A stretch of DNA of 64,000 nucleotides, taken from contig NZ_CP084319.1 in NCBI RefSeq assembly GCF_017352155.2, positions 1 through 64,000 on the forward strand, given 5' to 3'. Numbering within the stretch: position 1 is the first letter of the stretch; each line of letters starts with the position of its first letter. The notes beneath the pieces were generated by a model. That model searched no databases and was not told the DNA's origin. It worked only from the letters and a program-made list of their open reading frames with translations. Of this stretch, positions 1-6,557 are shown piece after piece. The stretch comes from Haloterrigena alkaliphila. GTDB taxonomy: Archaea; Halobacteriota; Halobacteria; Halobacteriales; Natrialbaceae. A program made the translations under genes and the position numbers.

Positions 1-171
1 GATCCTCAATGAGTTCTGAATCCATCTCTTGTTTTTGCCAGCTCTAGTTTCATCGAGTGTAGTAGCGCAATCAGATTCATCAAAACTCGTCCGATCTATC
101 GGGACATTCGATTGACCTTCGAATTTTGGGTCGCTGCAGGTCGGGATTCCCAACTGTGATTGCATTAGCAT
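1..171 (-). CDS. 5' end of an unrecognised protein gene, cut by the left window edge
   Basis: The minus-strand frame is open from position 207 to the window edge without a stop; an in-frame TGA lies at 208-210. The first ATG is at 169-171 and a second at 163-165, giving 57 visible codons beginning MLMQSQLGIP, then a polar stretch including VPIDRTSFDESD and RAGKNKRWIQNSLRI. I do not recognise the family. Codon use is AT-richer than in the catabolic genes further right. The 13-bp palindrome TTCCATATTGGAA (180-192) sits just upstream of the start. It is divergent from parA across the repeat field, the arrangement often seen for a plasmid replication gene, but that role is only a guess. Confidence 0.5.
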   Translation of the reverse strand, partial: MLMQSQLGIPTCSDPKFEGQSNVPIDRTSFDESDCATTLDETRAGKNKRWIQNSLRI

Positions 172-179
172 CTTATCTC

Positions 180-192
180 TTCCATATTGGAA
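180..192. promoter_or_regulatory. 13-bp palindrome upstream of the left-edge gene
   Basis: TTCCA-TAT-TGGAA has perfect 5-bp arms and lies 9-21 nt before the ATG at 171 of the minus-strand gene. The core is AT-rich. Position and symmetry suggest an operator or part of a promoter; there is no direct evidence. Confidence 0.3.
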
Positions 193-312
193 TCGATTCT
201 CATTTGCTCAGACATGGATTGTCGATCACGCCTATCTCGCTTTTGTTGCTACCCTTGTTCGAGCGTTCACGGGATTGTCTAAGAAGTACCGGGGTATTGG
301 ATGGAATAGTTG

Positions 313-698
313 CAATAGGTGGATCAGACACAATAGGTGTGATAGGGACATTTAGTACAATCGCTAGAATAGTTGCAATTGTGGCGCTGGGATAGGCGCC
401 ACACGTCCAATAGGTAGCTATGGCAAGATAGGAACAACAGAATGTGGTGATGAGATAGGGGCCTTCTGTGGACTGCCTTCGGTAGATGCAGCGCTACGGG
501 TAGTTGTGCTGGGTGAACTACCAACAATAGGTGCCTCATCTACCTTAGCTACCCTACCTATTCGACTTATTGCACCTATTGTTCCTATTCTATCTACTCA
601 ACCTATTCCATTTCCAGTAGGTAGAATTAAGGTAACGGGGTGAAATGTGTTTTTCACCGGCTGAGATTGGAACTATCGGAACAATAGGTCCCTATTCC
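313..698. repeat. Cluster of CAATAGGT / ACCTATTG short repeats (candidate parS or iteron field)
   Basis: The gene-free stretch between the left-edge gene and parA is filled with an 8-bp motif and close relatives. Forward copies of CAATAGGT lie at 313-320, 331-338, 408-415 and 525-532, with GATAGG variants at 341, 391, 427 and 454. Inverted copies (ACCTATT) lie at 556-562, 574-580 and 601-607, with CCTATTC at 584-590. A composite near-palindrome at 678-698 (GGAACAATAGG, then CCTATTCC) is 29 nt before the parA ATG. The orientation switches near 540. Such repeats beside a ParA gene are typical of a plasmid centromere, an operator for partition-operon autoregulation, or origin iterons; which of these it is cannot be told by reading. 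From 193 to 312 I see nothing else. Confidence 0.65.
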
Positions 699-726
699 GA
701 TTCGATTGAGTCGGGTGCATACGACA

Positions 727-1617
727 ATGAGCGACACAACGACCGAGCCACGCGCCGTAAGCGTGGTCATCCTGAAAGGCGGCGTCGGCAAATCAACGAC
801 TTCGATGAATATCGCGCGCCAGCTCGCAGAGCACGGCCAGACCCTCTACGCTGACCTCGACCCGAACGGTCACGCGACGAATGGCCTCGGCTTCGAAGCA
901 GCGTATCAGGGAGACATCAATCTCGGGGACGTCATACTCGAGGGGGAGGCGACACCACACGACTTGATCCAATCGACCGATTACGGATTCGATCTGCTCC
1001 CATCGTCGAACACCCTTGAAGACGTCGAGAAGGACCTCGCAGGCGCAATGCAGGGTTCGGCGCGAATCAAATCGAAGATTGTTGACCCACTACTCGGTGA
1101 AGAGTACGAGTACATCGTCTTCGATTGCCCGGCGTACCCTGGCATGCTCAACAACAACGCCCTCGTCGCCACAGGGAACGTTATGATCCCGATCGAACCG
1201 GGTTCTAGCGCGATCGGCGGCTACAAGCGAACGATGGAACGGCTGATCGAACCGGCACGGGAATACATCGACGTCGATGTCCTCGCTGTCGTTCCGAATA
1301 AGCTCTCCGATCGGATCGATCAGCAGACTGAGGACCGGGAACTCCTCGAGAATCTGAATACGGCCACCTACGAGGTCAATCCCGGACAGCCGTTGCAGGA
1401 GGCGGTGCCGAATTTCGCTCGGATCACGGCTGAAGAGTTCGATGCGATCGACGCCGGTGAGATGAAGCCGCCAAAGCCAGGAATCCGTCACCGATCAGCG
1501 CTGTCGCGATCGCTACAACACAATCAACCACTCCAGGATTATGCTCCGGAAAACGACCAAATTGCCTACTACGAGGAGCTCGCCGAGATCGTCGCTGCTG
1601 GAGGGATCGAGCGATGA
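727..1617 (+). CDS. parA: ParA/Soj-family partition ATPase
   Basis: A 296-aa deviant-Walker ATPase (ParA/MinD superfamily) that would segregate the replicon with a DNA-binding partner. The deviant Walker A KGGVGKST is at about residues 17-24, followed by the A' segment (LYADLDPNG) and the Walker B region (YIVFDCPAYPG). There is no N-terminal helix-turn-helix, so regulation probably rests with the partner or the nucleoid. I prefer the ATG at 727 to a TTG at 706 because the Walker A then falls at the usual distance from the N-terminus. The stop overlaps the next gene by 4 nt (ATGA), so the two are co-translated. The composite repeat at 678-698 sits where an autoregulatory operator would be. Confidence 0.9.
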   Translation: MSDTTTEPRAVSVVILKGGVGKSTTSMNIARQLAEHGQTLYADLDPNGHATNGLGFEAAYQGDINLGDVILEGEATPHDLIQSTDYGFDLLPSSNTLEDVEKDLAGAMQGSARIKSKIVDPLLGEEYEYIVFDCPAYPGMLNNNALVATGNVMIPIEPGSSAIGGYKRTMERLIEPAREYIDVDVLAVVPNKLSDRIDQQTEDRELLENLNTATYEVNPGQPLQEAVPNFARITAEEFDAIDAGEMKPPKPGIRHRSALSRSLQHNQPLQDYAPENDQIAYYEELAEIVAAGGIER

Positions 1618-2120
1618 GTAATCCGTTCGACGATCTCAAGGAAGACGAAACGGAGACGTCCGAAGACGAAACGGAGACTCCTGAATCCACAGCGACGACT
1701 GAATCGGAGCAAGACCGAAATTCGGAACAACCTGTCGACGAATCGACGACAGCAGAGTCTTCCTCCTCAAATCCAAGCGGGGAATCGACCCAGGAACCTA
1801 TGGTCGACCAGAATTCTCCTGACGAACTCGGCGTTGAGTCGTCGTCACCTGCCGCCGCTGAGCCGCCATCGCCTGGAGAAACGGGACCGGCATTCGAGTA
1901 CAGCGAGGTCCAACAGAAACCGTTCTATGCTCGGACCGAGACGGTACGGGCATTCGAGAACCAGATCCGGACGACCATCATTCCGAAACTCGCCGAAGCC
2001 TCGATCATTGACGAGGAGAAACGTGAAATTCACGATGCAGTCCTTCGTCTCGCTACCGAACAACCGGAACGCATCGCCGAACTCGTACTCGAGGAACGAC
2101 GCCAGTCTGGAAACGAGTGA
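1614..2120 (+). CDS. Small acidic partner protein of ParA (putative plasmid partition protein)
   Basis: A 168-aa protein translationally coupled to parA. Residues 1-92 are low-complexity and Glu/Ser/Thr-rich (repeats such as EDETET), so probably disordered. Residues 93-168 form a compact, likely helical domain starting with KPFYARTETV and ending ELVLEERRQ. Comparable small proteins with a conserved FYAR-type segment follow ParA genes on haloarchaeal replicons; this is from memory, not a search. It has no ParB nuclease or helix-turn-helix motif I can see. By position it should be the adaptor/centromere-binding half of the system, perhaps reading the upstream repeats, but DNA binding is not demonstrable by eye. 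Confidence 0.75.
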   Translation: MSNPFDDLKEDETETSEDETETPESTATTESEQDRNSEQPVDESTTAESSSSNPSGESTQEPMVDQNSPDELGVESSSPAAAEPPSPGETGPAFEYSEVQQKPFYARTETVRAFENQIRTTIIPKLAEASIIDEEKREIHDAVLRLATEQPERIAELVLEERRQSGNE

Positions 2121-2286
2121 ACCCGTTCTGATGAAACTCATCCGTATTCACCCACAATTTTGATCGCTACTAATAATATCGAAGATATCCACTTATTTAT
2201 TGAAACTCAGAAGGCAGACAGAGACGTTTTACACTTCTCTCAGGTATGGGTTTAGAAACAGGTTTCCCAGCATCAATGCCATAAAC

Positions 2287-2304
2287 TGCATTATGATATA
2301 TGCA
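2287..2304. promoter_or_regulatory. AT-rich imperfect palindrome in the parA-partner / thioesterase gap
   Basis: TGCAT and ATGCA arms (5 bp) flank an AT-rich 8-nt core containing TATGATAT. It lies 57-74 nt before the thioesterase ATG in the AT-rich gap 2121-2360. It could be a TATA/operator site or an origin-like AT-rich element. The rest of this gap shows no gene. Confidence 0.3.
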
Positions 2305-2360
2305 ACATCACCCATTCAATAGCCCAGAGGCTTTTCGCTGTTGGAGTGGTAGCGTCAATT

Positions 2361-2810
2361 ATGGATCCGTTCTCGATCACGGACTCGAACCCGTTCGCTG
2401 AGTTGCTCGGAATCGAATTGGTGGAAGCAACGAATGGTCACGCTGAGGCGCAACTTTCCCTTCGGGACGACCTCTCTTCGAGCGAGCACGCGGACATCGC
2501 CCATGGCGGAGTGACCTATGCGCTGGCGGACCATGTCGGCGGAATGGCGATTATCTCGCTCGTCGAAGATGTCTGTCCGACGATCGATATGCGAATCGAC
2601 TATCTTGCGCTCGCTCGCAGTGATCTCCGGGCGACCGCGACCGTCGTTCGACGGGGTGGACAGGTCGCCTCGGTCGATGTCGACGTTTACGACGCCGCCG
2701 AAACGCACGTGGCGACGGCTCGAGGCATATACAAGGTCGGTCGTTCGCCGTCCGAGGACGCCAGTGAGAGCAGTCAAAATCCCTGGCTGGACGGCCGGAG
2801 CGATCAGTGA
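2361..2810 (+). CDS. PaaI-family hotdog-fold acyl-CoA thioesterase
   Basis: A 149-aa single-domain hotdog protein. The pattern ELLGIELVEATNGHAEAQL, then AHGGVTYALADHVGGMA in the central helix, matches the PaaI/YbgC-type thioesterases that hydrolyse (hydroxy)aryl- or acyl-CoA to release CoA. The HGG followed by an acidic residue in ALADH carries the usual catalytic region. I chose ATG 2361; a GTG at 2346 would add five residues. It has its own promoter region and stands alone between the partition module and a minus-strand MDR gene. Likely role: rescue of CoA trapped in dead-end thioesters made by the neighbouring CoA ligases. The exact substrate is unknown. Confidence 0.85.
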   Translation: MDPFSITDSNPFAELLGIELVEATNGHAEAQLSLRDDLSSSEHADIAHGGVTYALADHVGGMAIISLVEDVCPTIDMRIDYLALARSDLRATATVVRRGGQVASVDVDVYDAAETHVATARGIYKVGRSPSEDASESSQNPWLDGRSDQ

Positions 2811-2904
2811 ACGGGACACTGTGCCCACCACGGACGGAAACCGGTTCATTGCCGCCCGTCTTGACGCCGTTCGGCGCCTTCGCGGCTGACTGGACCCGCG
2901 TACT

Positions 2905-3876
2905 CTAGGGGGTCAGTACGACTTTCCCCGTACTTTTGCGGTCCTCGATGTACTGATGCGCTTCGGCGTCATCCTCGAGTTCGAACGACTTGCCGACGAT
3001 CACCTCGAGGTCTCCGCTCGAAAGGGCCTCCGTGAGGTCGGGGACGGCCGCCGTGATTCGGTCGGGATCGCGAGCGGCGGCCTGACCGAGGTGGAAGCCA
3101 ATGACGCTCTTATTTTCGAAGAGTAACCGTTTATTCTCGACGGCTGCCGGCGTCCCGCTGGCGACACCGTAGGTAACGAGGCGACCGAAGTGGGCGAGCG
3201 CGTCGATACTGCGCTCGAAGACGTCGTCGCCGACGCTTTCCAGGACGAGCTCGACCCCGTCACCGCCTGTTTCTTCAGCCACGACATCACGAAAGTCCGT
3301 CTCGGTATAGTCGATCGGATACTCACAGCCGAGGTCGGCGGCGAGCTCCAGTTTCTCCGCAGTGCTCGCGGTTCCAAACACCGTTGCGCCAGCGTGGGAT
3401 GCGAGCTGGACAGCGGCCATCCCGACACCGCCTGCGGCCGCCTGAATCAATACTGACTCGTCGTCCTCGAGCCCGCCCCATTCGAAGAGACAGGCGTGAG
3501 CCGTGAGAAACTGCACGGGGAAGCCGGCCGCTTCCGCGAAGCTCATTCCGTCGGGAACCGGAAAGAGTAACTGGGTATCCGAGACGACGTACTCGGCGTA
3601 GCCGCCGCCTCCGAGCATCGCGACGACCCGATCGCCCTCGTCGAAATCGACCCCGTCACCGACCGCATCGATCGATCCTGCAGCCTCCGCGCCAGGGACG
3701 TACGGTGGTTCAGGACCGCCGGGATACGTGCCGCGACGCTGCATGATGTCCGCGAAGTTGACCCCCGCTGCTTCGACGTCGATTCTGACCTCGCCGGGAC
3801 CCGGTTCGGGGACGGATCGGTCGGTCAATTCGAGCACGTCACTCTCCCCGTGTTCCGGGACCTCGATGACTTCCAT
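2905..3876 (-). CDS. Zinc-free MDR oxidoreductase, NADPH:quinone reductase type
   Basis: A 323-aa medium-chain dehydrogenase/reductase of the quinone-oxidoreductase subgroup, matching the usual ~325 aa. It has the N-terminal GroES-like domain (GVNFADIMQRRGTYPGG) and a nucleotide-binding AAAGGVGMAAVQLA segment. The cysteine cluster for structural zinc is absent, as expected. It should reduce quinones or 2-enoyl/enone compounds with NAD(P)H. ATG 3876 gives MEVIEVPEHG; an upstream extension in frame to 4059 looks non-coding. The start is about 190 bp from the divergent CoA ligase at 4066, so the two may share regulation. Confidence 0.85.
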   Translation of the reverse strand: MEVIEVPEHGESDVLELTDRSVPEPGPGEVRIDVEAAGVNFADIMQRRGTYPGGPEPPYVPGAEAAGSIDAVGDGVDFDEGDRVVAMLGGGGYAEYVVSDTQLLFPVPDGMSFAEAAGFPVQFLTAHACLFEWGGLEDDESVLIQAAAGGVGMAAVQLASHAGATVFGTASTAEKLELAADLGCEYPIDYTETDFRDVVAEETGGDGVELVLESVGDDVFERSIDALAHFGRLVTYGVASGTPAAVENKRLLFENKSVIGFHLGQAAARDPDRITAAVPDLTEALSSGDLEVIVGKSFELEDDAEAHQYIEDRKSTGKVVLTP

Positions 3877-4044
3877 GCTCGCTCCTTTGCCGGCGACCAC
3901 CATTAATGCCGCCGATAACGAGCATCGCTTGAGCGGAGGGCCCGGCACTCGTTTCGAATCCCCGATCTCCGCGACAGACGACTCGATCGGAAGCGTTCCC
4001 GAGAGATCGACCGCGACACGTGCTCTCGGCGAAACATCTATCAT

Positions 4045-4052
4045 GGTATATG
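4045..4052 (+). promoter_or_regulatory. TATA-like element of the CoA ligase at 4066
   Basis: GGTATATG lies about 20 nt before the first ATG (4066) and 27 nt before a second in-frame ATG (4072). Archaeal spacing would place the transcript start close to 4072, so the leaderless start may be the second ATG. Confidence 0.4.
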
Positions 4053-4065
4053 TTGTCACCCGACG

Positions 4066-5730
4066 ATGTATATGGAGTTACACGATCAAGACCGGATTGC
4101 GGAATACGAGGAGGCAGGCGTCTGGGGAGACGAAACGCTGCTCGAGCGATTCGCGGAGACCGCCGATCGGCATCCCGAACGGACGGCAGTCGTGGAGCCG
4201 CCGAACACGCAGGCGTTGGTTGACCGAGAGCCGGAACGACTCACGTATGCGGAACTCTCTTCCGCCGTAGACGCAGTCGGGGCATCGCTTCGCGAGCGCG
4301 GTCTCGGCAAGGACGACTTCGTCGTCGTACAGTCGCCGAACACATGGGAACTTGCCGTGCTGTATCTAGCGGTCGCTCGAGCGGGAGCCATCACGTCACC
4401 GATGCCGATTCAGTGGCGGCGGCACGAACTCGAACACGTGGTCGAGACGACCGAGGCCGTCATGTACGTCGGACCGCAAAACTTCGATGGGTTCGACTAC
4501 GTCGAGATGGCAACGGCGTTCGCGGACGAATCTGATACGCTCGAGCGGATCGTCTCGCTGTCAGAGATCCGTGATTTTGCGGACGGCGATCCGGACACCT
4601 CCGTGCTTGATACGGTCGAGATCGGTGCCAACGAGGTGTTTAACGTTCAGTGGACGTCGGGCACGACCGCGGATCCGAAGGCGTGCCCGATGACGCACAA
4701 CAACTGGCAGTCGAACCCGACGCCGCTGCTCTGCGATATGGAAGACGGGGACGTGGTCCTTTGTGCGGCGCCGCTGGTCAACATGACGGCGCTCGGCGTC
4801 AACTACGTGCCGTGGCTCCTCACTCGCGGAACGCTCGTGCTCCACCATCCCATTGATCTCGGGTTGATGGTCGAGCAGATGCAGGCGGAGGACGTCACGT
4901 TTACCATCCTGGTTCCGACGATGCTGAATCAGTTGCTCAAACACCCTGATGTTGACGAGTTCGATCTGAGCGACGTCGATACGATCACGACGGGGTCGGC
5001 CGCCCCCTCGGAGTGGGCAATGCGGGAGTTCGACGAGCGCTGGGGGATCGAGATCATCAATATCTGGGGGCAAAACGAGGGGACGTCTGCGATCAGCGGC
5101 CCGAAGACGACACCGATAGAGCGCCGCGCGACGGATTTCCCACGGTTCACAGCGGACATCGATTGGGGTATCGACGACCCACGGATCGACACCGTCAACG
5201 TTCGAATCGTCGATCCGGAGAGCGGTGACGAGGTCACCGAACCGGGCGAAGTCGGTGAGGTGGCGTTCCGGGGACCGGGACTCATGGCGGGCTACTACAA
5301 CCAACCCGAGCTCACCGCGGACGCGTTCGACGAGGACGGGTACTTCTTCACCGGAGACCTCTTTCGAGTCGAAGAGGACGGATACATGAGCTTCTTTGAC
5401 CGGAAGAAAGACGTTATTATCCGGGGTGGATTCACCATCAGCGCGAAGGAAGTGGAGAACATCGTCATTGAATACCCGAAGGTCGCGGATGCGGCCGTCG
5501 TCGGCGAACCGCACGATGACCTTGGGGAGCGCGTCGCGGTCTTCGCCGTTCCGAAGCCGGCCGAAGAGCTCGCGCTCAAAGACATTACGGAGTATATGGG
5601 CGACGACATCGCCGTTTATAAGCGCCCCGAACGGTTGGAAGTCGTGGAGGAGATCCCCCGGAACCCCGTCGGGAAAATCGTCAAGACGAAACTCCGGGAG
5701 CGGCTTCGTACCGCAGCGGTCGACGATTGA
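4066..5730 (+). CDS. AMP-dependent acyl/aryl-CoA ligase with atypical phosphate loop
   Basis: A 554-aa member of the ANL adenylating family, which converts a carboxylate plus ATP and CoA to acyl-CoA. The A3 phosphate loop near residue 196 reads WTSGTTADPKACPMTH; the usual TSGTTGxPKG has lost two glycines (to Ala). Other motifs are intact: NIWGQNEGT (A5), YFFTGDLFRVEEDGY (A7), DRKKDVIIRGG (A8 hinge) and the terminal NPVGKIVKTKL with the catalytic lysine. The long N-terminus (HDQDRIAEYEEAGVWG) resembles the dihydroxybenzoate/cyclohexane-carboxylate ligase branch more than fatty-acid ligases, so a cyclic substrate is possible (inference). Start is ATG 4066 or 4072. Confidence 0.85.
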   Translation: MYMELHDQDRIAEYEEAGVWGDETLLERFAETADRHPERTAVVEPPNTQALVDREPERLTYAELSSAVDAVGASLRERGLGKDDFVVVQSPNTWELAVLYLAVARAGAITSPMPIQWRRHELEHVVETTEAVMYVGPQNFDGFDYVEMATAFADESDTLERIVSLSEIRDFADGDPDTSVLDTVEIGANEVFNVQWTSGTTADPKACPMTHNNWQSNPTPLLCDMEDGDVVLCAAPLVNMTALGVNYVPWLLTRGTLVLHHPIDLGLMVEQMQAEDVTFTILVPTMLNQLLKHPDVDEFDLSDVDTITTGSAAPSEWAMREFDERWGIEIINIWGQNEGTSAISGPKTTPIERRATDFPRFTADIDWGIDDPRIDTVNVRIVDPESGDEVTEPGEVGEVAFRGPGLMAGYYNQPELTADAFDEDGYFFTGDLFRVEEDGYMSFFDRKKDVIIRGGFTISAKEVENIVIEYPKVADAAVVGEPHDDLGERVAVFAVPKPAEELALKDITEYMGDDIAVYKRPERLEVVEEIPRNPVGKIVKTKLRERLRTAAVDD

Positions 5731-5940
5731 TAGGCCGATCGATCTCGACGGAATCGGAACGATATCGACACAGTGGGTCCGAAACTGAAACTGATACCAT
5801 CTCGTGCGGGAGCGACGAAAAATCCGAGCGACGGTCGCGAGAGACCGATGGTCCGCCAGTATACAAGCGCGAGACGATGTCGCGGTAGCGATTGCACTTC
5901 GGTATACTACCGTTTATTGTGCGGGTTCGAATCGCCGTTC

Positions 5941-5948
5941 TTATTTAG
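5941..5948 (+). promoter_or_regulatory. TATA-like element of rdfA
   Basis: TTATTTAG lies 23-30 nt before the ATG at 5971, the spacing of a leaderless archaeal transcript. A GTATAC inverted pair occurs further up in the 240-bp gap (near 5858 and 5902); otherwise the gap 5731-5940 looks empty. Confidence 0.4.
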
Positions 5949-5970
5949 AACAGGCGGCAAAATACGACCG

Positions 5971-6555
5971 ATGAGCGAGTACGGGTGTAAAGTTTGCCGA
6001 GTATTAGATGAATACGGAATGGAGCGGTACGAGGAGCGGTTGCTCGAGCAGTGGCAGGCTGACTCATCCCAGCGAAAGGGGTATCGGCAACTTGCGGAGT
6101 GGTTCAACACGCTCATGTTACGCCGTGAGATGGACCGTGCAGGGATTTCGACTCTCGGTGACGAAGCTGAGTCCAAGTACGAGCGACTGCAATCCGACGA
6201 GGCGATCGCCGAGGAGGTCGCGACGGAATTGGCGAATGCCGGGATTCCGATCGAACAGTTGCGCGACGACTTCGTTTCCTACGGCGTCATTCGAACTCAC
6301 CTCAAAGAGTGCCTTGAGTCAGACGTTGATCTCCCGAGCGGGGAGTGGGAACAAGACGCAATCGAAATCTCTCGAAACCACGCAGCCAAGAAGATCGAAG
6401 AGGCGGTTCGATCGATCCGTAATAAGGGCCGATTGACCGCCGGCGGCGACGTGAACGTTTCTGTCGACATTGAACTCGAATGCGAAAACTGTCACTCTCG
6501 CGTCCCCGCCGAGAGAGCGATCCGACGCGAATACGTTTGTCAATGCGATGACTAA
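5971..6555 (+). CDS. rdfA: RdfA-family protein (rod-determining factor A)
   Basis: A 194-aa protein resembling the haloarchaeal rod-determining factor RdfA. It opens with a CxxC knuckle (MSEYGCKVCRVL, Cys6/Cys9), has a helical middle (ERLLEQWQ, ADSSQRKGYRQLAEWFN) and ends with a second zinc-ribbon-like part (CENCHSR, then CQCDD). The ATG at 5971 puts the first CxxC at the N-terminus as in the family; the in-frame extension upstream is rejected. It is 2 nt from the SMC-related gene, and this gene pair is conserved in haloarchaea. In Haloferax RdfA is needed for rod shape. Here the pair sits near a plasmid-type partition locus and may be an accessory copy. Confidence 0.8.
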   Translation: MSEYGCKVCRVLDEYGMERYEERLLEQWQADSSQRKGYRQLAEWFNTLMLRREMDRAGISTLGDEAESKYERLQSDEAIAEEVATELANAGIPIEQLRDDFVSYGVIRTHLKECLESDVDLPSGEWEQDAIEISRNHAAKKIEEAVRSIRNKGRLTAGGDVNVSVDIELECENCHSRVPAERAIRREYVCQCDD

Positions 6556-6557
6556 CT

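Noticed and set aside
126-395. 89-codon plus-strand frame in the repeat region
   Set aside because: It overlaps the left-edge gene start antisense and runs into the repeat field; its Ile-Gly-rich end simply translates the repeats.
5921-5941. GGTTCGAATC string resembling a tRNA T-arm (possible tRNA or attachment site)
   Set aside because: The flanking bases do not pair into a T-stem and no acceptor, D or anticodon arms are found; chance resemblance.
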